64,000 nt of DNA from Leishmania infantum JPCM5 (Eukaryota > Euglenozoa > Kinetoplastea > Trypanosomatida > Trypanosomatidae), in the NCBI RefSeq assembly GCF_000002875.2, contig NC_009420.2, forward strand, positions 1,164,467 through 1,228,466. The letters run 5' to 3'. Below the pieces are notes generated by a model. The model saw only the letters and a list, made by a program, of their open reading frames with translations, had not been told where the DNA came from and searched no databases. Of this stretch, positions 29,101-38,727 are shown piece after piece. Both the position numbers and the translations under genes were made by a program. Position 1 is the stretch's first letter; every line of letters starts with the position of its first letter.

Positions 29101-32100
29101 AGGTACCAACGCTGGCATCGTGTCGAGGTACGTTTGGAGCGCCACTCCGGCGCTGCTCGCGGCGCTCGTGGAGACGAATCGCAGCACCTGCGCTGCATCC
29201 GCCAACTGCGAGAGGGAGTTCGCGGCGAGGTAACCGCAGACTAGCGAGCTGCCGCCGCTGTCATAGTGAGAAGCGGTGCTTTCAAGCAGGTGGTCGACAG
29301 AGGTTTCTGCATGAAGCTGACAATCCAGCCAGCGTCCATTTGCCATGAGACACGCACCCCACTCGAACCCCGTGCGGTGCCGCGACGCCGTCGAGGCTTC
29401 CGCTGTCACCGCAGACGCAGCCCCGTTGCACATCAGCTGCAGTTGCGCGCGTAAGCGGAGGCGCACGCCCTCAACGCTTACTTCTCCGCTTCCCCCTGCC
29501 CCTACAGGCGTTGCGGACTGCAAAGCCGACGCCGCACCACACCAATCCAGCAGCAGCCGGGAGGCACGACTCCGGTAGTGGCGCAGCACTTCCTCCCGAG
29601 CAGCGAACAGGGCGAAGGCTCCACCGCTCACGTGCGTTGCAGGGGACGCTACAGTTGCCACTGCTGCTGCTGCCTCCTTCTCCTCATCTTCCAAGAGTTT
29701 TGCAATAACGCGCATCGAGTAGGCTGCCCCACCCACCTCCATGGCATCAAGCGCGCCTTGCAACTGAATGACCGGTGCCTCATGCCGCCTTGTAGCCCTG
29801 AACAACTGCAGAGCTGCCTGACATGCCGCATCATCGTGTCGACGCAGTCGCTGCGCCACGTGATAGGCATGCCACCCAAGCGCAGGAAACTCGAGAGAGG
29901 GTCTTGTAGGCACCCCCCGCGCTGCCGACGGCTGCAGTGACGACAACAACTTCTCCACAACGTGTGCTGTGCCGTCCACAACGGGCAGAAACGCCGTTGG
30001 CACACTGCCGCCATACGCCTGTACGTCGCTTGTGAGGCGCACTAGGGCTGCGCAGTCAAGACTCGCCAATGAAGACCAACCGGCTGCCTGCGCATGCAAC
30101 AACAGTTCTAGCGCAACGAAGAGGGTGAAGGGGTTCTTGGCAAGCTCGCACTGCCTGGTTGTCGCCCCGCTCTGAAACTTAGGCAAGAGAGAAGTGAGGG
30201 CACTACACAGAGAGACTATGTGTGGTGACTCACTGGTGACAGGGGATGCGACGGCAGCGTTGCTGATAAGATCGATGAGCACACGGGCAGCCACCTCATC
30301 TTCGTGGAGGCACAACACCTGCAGCGGCACCAGCAGAGACTGCAGTGTCAGCCGCACCTCCGACAAGCGTCCGGCCGTGTTGCTTTCAAGGGAGGGCGCT
30401 GCTGATGGTGCGTTCATCACCGAGCGACCAGCTTGCAGTGCGGCGCCATGCGCAGCGTTTCGTTGCATCGTTGCAGAGATTTGGCGGGACGCCATCACAC
30501 CGGCCGATATCACCGCGTTCTCTTGCTCGGAATCACCGCTTTCCAGGCGTAGCCAGGATCGGGTTACCGCGGTCGCGGCGGCGCACGGCGCGGCACCAAG
30601 TCGCCACGCACCAGTTGCTCGAGGTCTCCGTGCGCCCGACAAAGGCTGCTGCTGTTGGTGTGGTGGCTGGGGTACCAGGGCAGGCGGCACGTAAATCTGG
30701 GCGAGCGCAGCGGTTATTGGGCATGCAGCGTTCGCTGTCGCCGCCTCCGCAGGGCTGCCGCACTGCACTGCTTCAGAGAAGAGAGGCGCGCTCCGGGGCT
30801 GCCGCTGCGCAACGGAGCTTTCCGCCGCGGTATCTGCGCTCGTCGCCAGCGTCGGAGACGCCCCTTCCGAGTGCAAGGCTTCGGGGCAAAAGTAGGTGGG
30901 GTTGGCAAAGTCGCGCGACCGCTTTGACAGAGAGAGGAGGAGGAGGGCGACATGCCGCACCCACCCCCCACTGCCACTGTGGCCGTCTCCACTCGCCCCG
31001 TCCTCGGCTGTGAAAAGACATGTGAGGCGCCCCCACATCGTGTCTGGTACATGCTGCGCGTGAACATCAAGGTACTCCAGCACCGCGCCCTGCACCGCAG
31101 GAGAGGCGTCGCGGAGCCCACGACGAACCAGGAATGCCTCAGCATCTGCACTGACGCTGCCGCCACCGTCCTGTTTCTCCTGATCCTCTCTCACGACCGT
31201 CCACCGCCGTAAGGCGGCCAAACCCATCTTATAGAAGGCAATACGCGCCGGCTCCGCCGACTCCATCGCTTGCAAGACGTCGAGACAGCACAAGTCACGC
31301 AGAACGTGGCGCACTGATTCCATCGACATATGCGGTAAGGCGTTCTTCACAACCGTGCAGATGCCTAGCAGAGGCTCGCCCTGACCGCCACGCAGCAGCC
31401 CTGACAAACACACGTGAATGGAGTCGTAGTTGTCGGCGACGTAGGTGCCGGCGCGTGCCAAGACGCGCAAGGTGAGCAGCTTCTCTGAGTCTTTCCGAAT
31501 GCTATATCGACGCAGCAGGTCTGTGCGACTGAGCAGCTGGTACACCAAGTCACCGCTCCGGTCCTCCTGCATTGCCTCGAGCACCTCGAGAAACTTCTTG
31601 TCCGACTTGCACACAGACAAGATTGCGCACACAGTGCCCCGCAGCGCGTCGCGAAGGAGCTTCCTGACCGCAGAAGACGGCTCCCGTGTCGCCGCTTCGC
31701 TCAGCAGACGGTGTTCAAGGCCTACGAGCCGTGCCGTGATGTGGTACAACTGCGGCGATGCCGAGGCACCCAGGAAAGCGCCCAGCAAATCGTACACCTC
31801 CACCACCTCCCGGCTGTCTCCGGTGCAGCCAAGACAGCCGCACGCGTTTGTGATCAGATAAATCACTTCCAAGGCGGCGTGGCGCTCGTACGCAGGGTGC
31901 GAGAGCAGCATCTTCATCTCTGCCGCAGTGAGCGGCTGCGACGTAGACCGGATCGCCAGTGCAGCGCCTTGTGCCCGACGGAACTGCTCCAGCAGCTCAG
32001 CAAGTCTCTTGTGGGAAGTGGGGTCCAGTGCACGACTTCCTTCACATGCAGTGAAGGAGTGCTCCCATGCCAAGTGAACGGCAGCATACCGGGCAAGCGC

Positions 32101-35100
32101 TTTCAGCGATGCGGCGCTACCCACAGCTAAGGCTCTTGAGCTCCCTTCGCGGTGCCACCTTGTTAGGAGGGCGAGAAGCTCCCAGATGACCTTCCCCGCC
32201 CGTTCCGAAGGCGCCATCGCGGCCACGGCGTCGGCGACCCCGTCGAAGATGCACCGCGCGAAGGTGCCAAAGAAACGCTCGTGACGGCATATCATCTCGT
32301 AAAAGACCATTCTGACGGGCAGGCGCAGCTGTGGCTGCCGCAAGACCGCGACAACGTGGCGGACCCACTCCGGTGGCTCACCCGGCGTCACCGAGGATGA
32401 CGGAAAGTGCCGAAGAAGATGCGCGAACAGCTCCGGTACTTGGCACCTGTCCATGTCTCTCCACAGCTGCACCTCTCCCACTGCGTCCAATAAATCCGTC
32501 ACAGCGACCCCAGGTCTCTTCACGAGGAAGAGGCCGTTCCACCCTGCGACGCTACGCTCTTGAAAAAAGCATCGACAGAACACCTTCTCGGCTTGCTGCG
32601 TTTGCGAGAGCGTCGCGAGAAGGCACCGGAACGCGGCTTGACGGTATCGACGCGGCGCGTCGGCGCACGCGCTGTCGCCAACGTCACCGTCAGCCTCCTC
32701 AGCACTATTGTCGTCGCCGCCGGTATTCGGTGACTGCCACGCTGCGCGACACGCCTTCAGCACCTCCAGCGTGAGCTCTACCCCAGTTGTATTTGGATTT
32801 CTGCCGGTGAACGCTGTACTGATCGACCCTCGCAATTCGGTCAGAGGGCAAAGGCGGTGCATCAGTGCCAGGCAGGAAAAAGCCGCAGTTTGCATATAGA
32901 AGCATCCAAGCGCGGGCGCCCTGCCTGCCTCAGTTACCCAGTTGCGAACCTCTTCCTCGAAGAGTCGCAGCCGCACCGCCTCAGCGGAGGCCTGTAGAAG
33001 TGGAAGAAGGACGTGCTCGGTGAGGGCGTCGCAGATGCCAGGGTGTGTGCGTGGATCGCGCAACAAACGGGAAGCGCACCTGCACGCGTCCAGCTGAAGC
33101 GCTTGCTGGCAAACGCTCAGCGCCTGCAGCGCCCCATGCACCTGGCGAACAATGGTGTCGCGCTGCGGCATAGATTCCTGCGCGAGGAGAGGGGCAATCA
33201 CCTCGAGCACCTGCACCTTGTGGGGCAGCACCGCCGCGAAGAGCGCCGTCCCTGACCGGACCACGTCGGCACCATTCGTCTTTTCCCGGGGTGTCTTCAG
33301 CTCCGTCCACCGCAGCGGCAGCGCGCTGTTGAGTACCTCGTTGAGAAAGTCGAACGCCATTTCCACGGCCCTCAGGTCGACAGGAAAAACCGCCAAGGAG
33401 CGACGCGCCGGGCGCGGCGTCATCGTTGCCGCAAGCACGTGAAAGCCCCATACAACGTGCTCTGTTGCATCAACACTTGCCAGGAGGCTGCACATGTTGG
33501 CGGGCTTGCTGACGAATAGTACCAGATCGCAAAGCGCGCTGCTCAGAGTCGTATCTGTACGGATGGCCGGGCCTATTAGTTGCACAAGCATCAGCAACGC
33601 TGCGAGCCGAGCACCCCCGCGGCCGTCGTCTTGCGCCGCCGTCGGCGTGCTTTGCCGCATCTCTCGCTCCGCTGCAACCAGATTCGCGCAGACACGGCAG
33701 AGTACCTTGTCGTGTTCGGATGTCAGCGAGCGACGCTGCAGTTCCGCGAGCCAGTCTCCAACCAAACTGAAGAGGGAGACTGCCTCGCTTGAACTTCGAA
33801 GGGCATCTTCTGACATCGCGACCGTGGTCAAGGACGGCAGCGCAGAGACGAGACGGTCTGTGGGTAGCGCAGCACTCGCTTGCTGCCAGCACCGGTTCAT
33901 GACACTGTCAAAGGCGCGGCTCAGTAATACCGAGGTCGACCTTGATGAGGGCGACACAGCCACTGCACCATGACCGTCTTCGAGGCTGACAGCGAACGAG
34001 GAGCTCGTGAAGATGTTGTGCTGCACCGCGTCGGAAGCAAGCAGGTCTCGTAGGTGCTGGCGAAGGAGAGCGGGATCAGGCTCACTGAGCATAAGTACCA
34101 ACAGCCCCTCGCACACCTCTTCTCCGCCCGTGGCATTGAGGGCGGCGGAGTTTCGCAGTAATCCCAACAGCATTGCGACAACCGTCTTGGGCGATATCTT
34201 CATTGAATCAGCTATGCGCATCCACAGCGTCGTGGTGCCGGAGGAGCAAGGGGCCTCCATCTGACACAGCGCAGCCGCGAGGGCAACCGGCCCAGTAACA
34301 AGCGCTGATGGGCCTACGCTTAGCGCATCGATAAGCTGGCGGGCAGGCGAGGCTGCGGTGAATACAGTAAACACGCTAGTTTCCCGGATGGCGCAGAGTA
34401 CGTCCTCGATCACTTGTGCGCCGCGACGCCTTTGACCAGCCACGCGCATTAGAAACTCAATGAGTTCCAGGCACCACCGCGCCGTCGGAGCCAGTTGCGA
34501 GGAGGGGGCGCAGCGGCGAAGCGGCACGCCAGCAGTTGCGTCTTCACCGACGTCTCCTGCGCAGTTCTCCACGGTCACTTTAGCTCCCGCCACCATCACG
34601 CGAGCAGCCTGCGCAATTACGGTAGGCGTGAGGAGCAGAGAGAAATGCGTGGCGTGTGTCTGCTCCGGTACCACGTCTACAAGTTCTAGTAGCCACCGCA
34701 CGATGTGCGGAGAAATGCACCTGCTTTCATGCGTTGCCACGCGTGCCTCCTCGACAATGGCCTGGAGCACGACCGTCAGCAGACGGAGCAGCTCTGTTTC
34801 AACACTGCAGTCGTCCGCCCGCGTACAGATGACGGGGGTTACCGCTTCAGCGATCGCCCTTTTGTTGGTTTCGGTGCCATAGCCACTCTGAAGGAGCGCT
34901 ACGAGGGTGGCGCACCCGCCAACCGTGCTGTCAAGTGACCTGACCGCGGCGGGGCCCAGCCGCTGCTGCTGTTCACAGATTAGTTCCTGAGAAAGCAACA
35001 ACACCTGGCGCGCGCTGGCGTTCGTGTGCGTTACCGCAGGCAGCGTCTGCAGCAGTGTGATGGCGCAGACGGTGTGTCGTCGTGCCAACGCTGGAAGCAC

Positions 35101-38100
35101 CGCACGCGCTGCGTGCACAAGATCTGCCGCGAATCGGTCTGCCTCCCTTTGCTCTTCTTCATTTTCCAGTTGGCGGATATCGTGACAGTAGGCTCCCAAC
35201 CAACGAAGCGACTCTTGAACCTCGTTGCACGTGGCAGTCTCCATCGCCCCCCATATAGGGGCCTCCGTGCAGCGCCGCAGGCAGCCAACAGCACCTTGCG
35301 CCACCGCCTGCACTGTGCACACCAGCCCCGGCACTCTAACTTTGCACAGGCGGCGCATCATGACGTGCAGACAATGAGCCGCCCCCAACCGAGACCATTC
35401 AGATACGCCGCACTCCATCCTTACCAGTCGCCCGATCACCGCTCGAAAATGAGGGGTCACCGTTTGCGGTTCGTCTGCGGGCGGTATGGCATATGCGAAG
35501 AGGGCCTCCGTCGCAACCTGTCGTTGCGTCCCCTCTCGCTCGCCAAGCCCGCGCAACAGCACGGACACAAACAACTCTGCCTCTTCAGGGGTACCCGCTG
35601 ACCTACCAAACCACCGCGCTGCTTGCATCAGTAACCCATGTAGCTCCTGGTGCACCATGCTGCCACCGCCGCCACCACTACCACCCGTGCTGGTGCGGGC
35701 TAGAGAAGCAAGGGACAGCAACGGAGGAAAGACGGCGCTGCCCCAGTCGTTCACCTTCTTACCAATCACCCACACAACACACCAGTAGAGGACTTCCGCT
35801 GCCGCTGTGCGCACTGCTGGGTGCTTGCCGTATAGACTCAACCGTGAGACGAGGGGGACAAGGTACCCAATGTGCAGCGCACTATCTACCGGTACGAGCG
35901 GTACGGTGACTGGCTGCATTGTCGCCAACCAGCGCGGCATGCTATCTCGACGACCATTGCTGGCCGGCTCGCCCCTGCAGAGCAGGGCGAAGGTGGCCTC
36001 GTTGCTGTGATGCTGCAGCTCCGCAGCGATGGCGACACCGTGCCGTGCCGCCAACATTTGCACGGGGGCTCGCACGGCAGCCACCACCTCCGCGGAGCGC
36101 AAGGCGCTCGTGAGTGCTGGCAGCACTGCAGCTGCCCAGCGAGGCGAACGGCATGCTTTCTTTTCCAACACGCGCAAGGCATGCTGCCGGTTACTCTCAA
36201 GGATAGCGGGGCTGCTGCCAAAGCTGCACACGACCTCATTCGTGCTGCCGGCGACACTTTCAGCTTGCAGTGATGTTGGTGTGGCTGTCATGACAACCTT
36301 GAAGGCGCGCACATATGCGTCGAGGCGGCGGTGGTCGTCGCAAGCTCGGGCGCGGCTACCAGCCAGCTCACCCCTATCTTCACTCCCCACAAGCGCCGCA
36401 CCAACCACCACGCACATGGCACACTGGTAGAGCAGCTCGTCGCTGTACACGTGCACCCGTCGCAGGCACTCCGTAGATAAAAAGTGGCGAAGGAGCGGCG
36501 AGACGCACAGGTGGTTTTCGTGGTGGCCATCACTGGTGACATCCGAGTTGCCACTCGCTAGTGAAGCGTCCGTATAGGGCCGCTGATGTGTCAATGAGTG
36601 TGGACACACGCCCTCGACGCCCACGACGGTGCGATGAAGCAGCGTGTAAAAGCCGGAGACGTGCAGTGCGGCACTGGCGCCACGCACCAGCGCTTCCAGC
36701 CATGCCGTCAATTCCTCTGCTGGTGGGCGACAAACGCCGCCAGACCCCTTGAGCCCCTCGCTGAGGCGGACAAAGAAGTCCACAAAACTCAAAAACGCAC
36801 TGTAATGCGTCGGAAAGCTAGGCTGCACGCCATCAACGCCGTCCACCAAAATTCGCTCCAGCGTTGCCTCGCTGTTGCTTTTCACGATCACCTCCAGCCG
36901 CGCCCGCTCGCAGAAGCCCGTGCAGGCGCGGTAAAAGGCGGCAGAGAGGCGTTGCTTCGACTCGGCCTCTGCTTCTGCTCCGGATTCCTCACGTGTCGTC
37001 AGGAGCCTCGTCCACAGTGTTGCCATGCGGTCCAACCGCTCCTCAGTGGAGATACGCTCACCTGCAAGCCTCATCATGGCTGCGCCTGGCGCTTCCCCGA
37101 CAAGCTCAAGTGTACGCTCGCTTAGCAGGCGAGGCAGGGTGTTGTGGGGTGCGCGTGGGTGGTGCGTGAGAGCCCTGATTACAAGCACGATACCCGGCAC
37201 TGTCTTCTCTCGGTTGTAGAACTTCGGGTGCGGGTAGAGGAGGAGGACCCAGTCTAGGAGCTCCCGCACCACTGCCTGCTGCCGCGGCGACACCGACGGA
37301 AGCAGCGTCAACAGCTGCCCAAGGGTGGCGAGAAGGTAGGGCACCTGTTGAAACAACGCCTCCGTCCTCTGCGCAGACGCGGTGATCAGCAGACCCCCTA
37401 CACGCTCCTCGAGGCGCGTGCTCATCGTCTGCAGCGCCTGAGGACCACTTAGCGCGGCCACGGCGGGGAGAAGGTGATACAGGGCTTCTAAGGCATAAGA
37501 GGCTTCCGGGTCCGCGCTCGAGTCCAAAGACCGCAGGAGGAACTCCACAATGCTATGAAGCTTGTGTGACGCGGCCGTATTGCGCGTGGTATTCGCATCC
37601 GCCACCTCTGACGAACAGCGCTGCTGCAGCTGAGAGCTCAGCGCGGACCAGAACACTGCCGCCGCGGCGTGTGTTTCTCGACGCACGTCTTTGTTGCGGT
37701 GCATCCACAGCGATCTGAGAGCGACGCTGTACTCGGCGGCGCACAGCAGCGTGAAAGGCGCAAGGGTGTCGGAGGCTCGACGACGAAGTAGAAAGAGTGC
37801 GGAAAGGCAGAACGTATAGTTGGTCGACGTTTCGCCCAGCATCAGCGCGCTGAGTACGATGTTGTTGATGAGAGTCAAGGCAGGGGCGTCCTCTTCGCAG
37901 CGGAGCGGGAAACTGCCCAGAACCCCCGCCAAGCCCCGTAGAAGGCCCTCTCCAAGAGTTTGATTCACCTCCGCCCGCTGGGCCAGATTCCTCGCAACGT
38001 CGAGGAAGCATTTCAGAATTCTCTCCGCGAGCTGTCCGCTTAGGGCGTGCACATACGCTGGCTGTTCACACAGACAACCGAGAAGCTGCATAGAGGCGTT

Positions 38101-38727
38101 CTGCGGCCGAAGCGCGACGTCATGCTTGGCCCCACAGATATCTGCGCACAGTTTGGCCACCTGTGCCACCTCATCCCCAGAAGCAACCACCGCGCAATGC
38201 GCCTCCTGCAAGTCTGAAAGCTGCATCAGCGCGAGCAGGAGATGCAGACACTCCGTCTGCACATCCGCGCGCTTCTTTAATGGAAGCAGCAGCTTTAGCA
38301 ACCGCATCGCGGCCTGAAAGAGGCACCGCAGTTGCCCAGGTGACGCACCTCGCACGAGCGGTGGCTTCACAGCGTCGCGCAGCAGCTTCACAAGGTGCTT
38401 CAGAATGTCCGCCTCAGGCGCACGCGCAGAGGCCGCCACCGAATCCGTGAGGCGACGAAAGAGGGAGAGGAGAGTCGCAGTCGCAGTCGCTGCAGTCGTC
38501 GGCGTACGCGGCTCACCGACGGTGAAGGTCGCTGAACATACAAGCTCCCACATGCGCTGGCCATTTATGCGGTGGTCAGTGAACAAGTATGCGTGATCGG
38601 CGATGCACTTCCTTATCGTTTCAATCGTCGTGGGCGCCGCTGTCCCACTCAAGTGGGCAGCGGGGCCATCCACGAAGAGGTTAAGCTGCGTGATACACTT
38701 CGATATGACGTTGATGACCTCGTCCAT
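26191..38727 (-). CDS. DNA-PKcs-like PI3K-related kinase (4,178 aa), DFG Asp replaced
   Basis: A giant PIKK of 4,178 residues from the ATG at 38727 (human DNA-PKcs is about 4,128). Codons further upstream lack an ATG. A long helical-repeat N-terminus and FAT region lead to a C-terminal kinase: nucleotide Lys3827 in VKGGEDLRLDQRI, catalytic loop GVGDRHAGN (Asp3983, Asn3988), then IGFGLAFGDATRKLP. The FATC ends in DPRVLGRAYAGWQAYM. 'ELMPFRHT' after the activation segment, 'RRKLN...PA' before the FATC, and 'DPxxLGRxxxGW' at the end match DNA-PKcs better than ATM, ATR or TOR, which lack 'ELMPFR'. The family phosphorylates DNA-end-joining factors with Ku. Oddly, the DFG-type Asp, 14 residues after Asn3988 as in mTOR, is Gly4002 (codon GGC), and LRQD is LRLD. 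This could be a pseudokinase, a strain variant or a base error. Confidence 0.85.
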   Translation of the reverse strand: MDEVINVISKCITQLNLFVDGPAAHLSGTAAPTTIETIRKCIADHAYLFTDHRINGQRMWELVCSATFTVGEPRTPTTAATATATLLSLFRRLTDSVAASARAPEADILKHLVKLLRDAVKPPLVRGASPGQLRCLFQAAMRLLKLLLPLKKRADVQTECLHLLLALMQLSDLQEAHCAVVASGDEVAQVAKLCADICGAKHDVALRPQNASMQLLGCLCEQPAYVHALSGQLAERILKCFLDVARNLAQRAEVNQTLGEGLLRGLAGVLGSFPLRCEEDAPALTLINNIVLSALMLGETSTNYTFCLSALFLLRRRASDTLAPFTLLCAAEYSVALRSLWMHRNKDVRRETHAAAAVFWSALSSQLQQRCSSEVADANTTRNTAASHKLHSIVEFLLRSLDSSADPEASYALEALYHLLPAVAALSGPQALQTMSTRLEERVGGLLITASAQRTEALFQQVPYLLATLGQLLTLLPSVSPRQQAVVRELLDWVLLLYPHPKFYNREKTVPGIVLVIRALTHHPRAPHNTLPRLLSERTLELVGEAPGAAMMRLAGERISTEERLDRMATLWTRLLTTREESGAEAEAESKQRLSAAFYRACTGFCERARLEVIVKSNSEATLERILVDGVDGVQPSFPTHYSAFLSFVDFFVRLSEGLKGSGGVCRPPAEELTAWLEALVRGASAALHVSGFYTLLHRTVVGVEGVCPHSLTHQRPYTDASLASGNSDVTSDGHHENHLCVSPLLRHFLSTECLRRVHVYSDELLYQCAMCVVVGAALVGSEDRGELAGSRARACDDHRRLDAYVRAFKVVMTATPTSLQAESVAGSTNEVVCSFGSSPAILESNRQHALRVLEKKACRSPRWAAAVLPALTSALRSAEVVAAVRAPVQMLAARHGVAIAAELQHHSNEATFALLCRGEPASNGRRDSMPRWLATMQPVTVPLVPVDSALHIGYLVPLVSRLSLYGKHPAVRTAAAEVLYWCVVWVIGKKVNDWGSAVFPPLLSLASLARTSTGGSGGGGGSMVHQELHGLLMQAARWFGRSAGTPEEAELFVSVLLRGLGEREGTQRQVATEALFAYAIPPADEPQTVTPHFRAVIGRLVRMECGVSEWSRLGAAHCLHVMMRRLCKVRVPGLVCTVQAVAQGAVGCLRRCTEAPIWGAMETATCNEVQESLRWLGAYCHDIRQLENEEEQREADRFAADLVHAARAVLPALARRHTVCAITLLQTLPAVTHTNASARQVLLLSQELICEQQQRLGPAAVRSLDSTVGGCATLVALLQSGYGTETNKRAIAEAVTPVICTRADDCSVETELLRLLTVVLQAIVEEARVATHESRCISPHIVRWLLELVDVVPEQTHATHFSLLLTPTVIAQAARVMVAGAKVTVENCAGDVGEDATAGVPLRRCAPSSQLAPTARWCLELIEFLMRVAGQRRRGAQVIEDVLCAIRETSVFTVFTAASPARQLIDALSVGPSALVTGPVALAAALCQMEAPCSSGTTTLWMRIADSMKISPKTVVAMLLGLLRNSAALNATGGEEVCEGLLVLMLSEPDPALLRQHLRDLLASDAVQHNIFTSSSFAVSLEDGHGAVAVSPSSRSTSVLLSRAFDSVMNRCWQQASAALPTDRLVSALPSLTTVAMSEDALRSSSEAVSLFSLVGDWLAELQRRSLTSEHDKVLCRVCANLVAAEREMRQSTPTAAQDDGRGGARLAALLMLVQLIGPAIRTDTTLSSALCDLVLFVSKPANMCSLLASVDATEHVVWGFHVLAATMTPRPARRSLAVFPVDLRAVEMAFDFLNEVLNSALPLRWTELKTPREKTNGADVVRSGTALFAAVLPHKVQVLEVIAPLLAQESMPQRDTIVRQVHGALQALSVCQQALQLDACRCASRLLRDPRTHPGICDALTEHVLLPLLQASAEAVRLRLFEEEVRNWVTEAGRAPALGCFYMQTAAFSCLALMHRLCPLTELRGSISTAFTGRNPNTTGVELTLEVLKACRAAWQSPNTGGDDNSAEEADGDVGDSACADAPRRYRQAAFRCLLATLSQTQQAEKVFCRCFFQERSVAGWNGLFLVKRPGVAVTDLLDAVGEVQLWRDMDRCQVPELFAHLLRHFPSSSVTPGEPPEWVRHVVAVLRQPQLRLPVRMVFYEMICRHERFFGTFARCIFDGVADAVAAMAPSERAGKVIWELLALLTRWHREGSSRALAVGSAASLKALARYAAVHLAWEHSFTACEGSRALDPTSHKRLAELLEQFRRAQGAALAIRSTSQPLTAAEMKMLLSHPAYERHAALEVIYLITNACGCLGCTGDSREVVEVYDLLGAFLGASASPQLYHITARLVGLEHRLLSEAATREPSSAVRKLLRDALRGTVCAILSVCKSDKKFLEVLEAMQEDRSGDLVYQLLSRTDLLRRYSIRKDSEKLLTLRVLARAGTYVADNYDSIHVCLSGLLRGGQGEPLLGICTVVKNALPHMSMESVRHVLRDLCCLDVLQAMESAEPARIAFYKMGLAALRRWTVVREDQEKQDGGGSVSADAEAFLVRRGLRDASPAVQGAVLEYLDVHAQHVPDTMWGRLTCLFTAEDGASGDGHSGSGGWVRHVALLLLSLSKRSRDFANPTYFCPEALHSEGASPTLATSADTAAESSVAQRQPRSAPLFSEAVQCGSPAEAATANAACPITAALAQIYVPPALVPQPPHQQQQPLSGARRPRATGAWRLGAAPCAAATAVTRSWLRLESGDSEQENAVISAGVMASRQISATMQRNAAHGAALQAGRSVMNAPSAAPSLESNTAGRLSEVRLTLQSLLVPLQVLCLHEDEVAARVLIDLISNAAVASPVTSESPHIVSLCSALTSLLPKFQSGATTRQCELAKNPFTLFVALELLLHAQAAGWSSLASLDCAALVRLTSDVQAYGGSVPTAFLPVVDGTAHVVEKLLSSLQPSAARGVPTRPSLEFPALGWHAYHVAQRLRRHDDAACQAALQLFRATRRHEAPVIQLQGALDAMEVGGAAYSMRVIAKLLEDEEKEAAAAVATVASPATHVSGGAFALFAAREEVLRHYRSRASRLLLDWCGAASALQSATPVGAGGSGEVSVEGVRLRLRAQLQLMCNGAASAVTAEASTASRHRTGFEWGACLMANGRWLDCQLHAETSVDHLLESTASHYDSGGSSLVCGYLAANSLSQLADAAQVLRFVSTSAASSAGVALQTYLDTMPALVPLSGAYGSLFIDDVLLIRRLIIDYHVQSTGDLLGSLQFTDNERHKLVAQIHELLGTWTVQQCSELLLLPEKTSAIETIASKADHATLSEPTRCALELLKKRSSLFSIAVTPREASGASREEALAAFQKATGKDVQQRAAAGLLSPAAARQWAADVAQCEVEIFASIGSILSIPAGSAASVQKREIWVSTLKENLRDTIPSHVALLNALEKLLPPVSRGDGTLADMGGDAKDAARASYITAATQSLWQLYANTFLWCAQAVGDRSMQVGSGGHLPVSARVPRLLSLFALPRVAEAAAQAQWRGTWEALVMLPTLVWLPWATLLVNALLQTEHAVLARILLRLCRERGQVLYYPINCAWRSLADLGKRRNAGRAVDDDLTRELAELHKWHRSHRMALVAEFAAALDELVEPQHRLEVRLSEVESLVKQHEQCTRGGGGAQAEYLMAALQLYERCKSDLMDPARWGRAQLYHRRAAQVLQELDRRNAFSAEVLKSGEQFRSAKREALRQVAQTLSTLSTSASNSATRSQELRLYSERLQHALGRSATAATTTTTQLGYTSDAAEPILQPVQPTHLLHTPPDAAQQCCTLVGVADRVLVLKSKRLPKKVDIYTSAGICTYMVKGGEDLRLDQRIQEVFTFANLCLLVSPRSRLSALTIRTYAVVPVSPLVGLICWVPRTTPLQELMKEATPPDAHDAVARFCRARGKPQEILPLYKTAHITGIPEQEYKDLVYCLRQSALVESLQSIATDHCSWLGARDAFLDTNAAASMASFVLGVGDRHAGNLLVDLLNSELVAIGFGLAFGDATRKLPVLELMPFRHTPQLQRVQGVLGDDVTRCRMRHVLHVLRAERQVVEGMVAALLMPDADAIGDEESRIAGHQLDVVRRKLNLEHPAGIILRDVARNAYVTQDKDVWIGVKACLCERKRDENGEDADLTETALSALHQEDVFVQRLLRIASDPRVLGRAYAGWQAYM

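Noticed and set aside
26191..38727. Calling the giant kinase TOR or ATM
   Set aside because: The length, 'ELMPFR' segment and 'LGRxxxGW' C-terminus fit DNA-PKcs better. TOR is much shorter and ATM has a different activation-segment tail.
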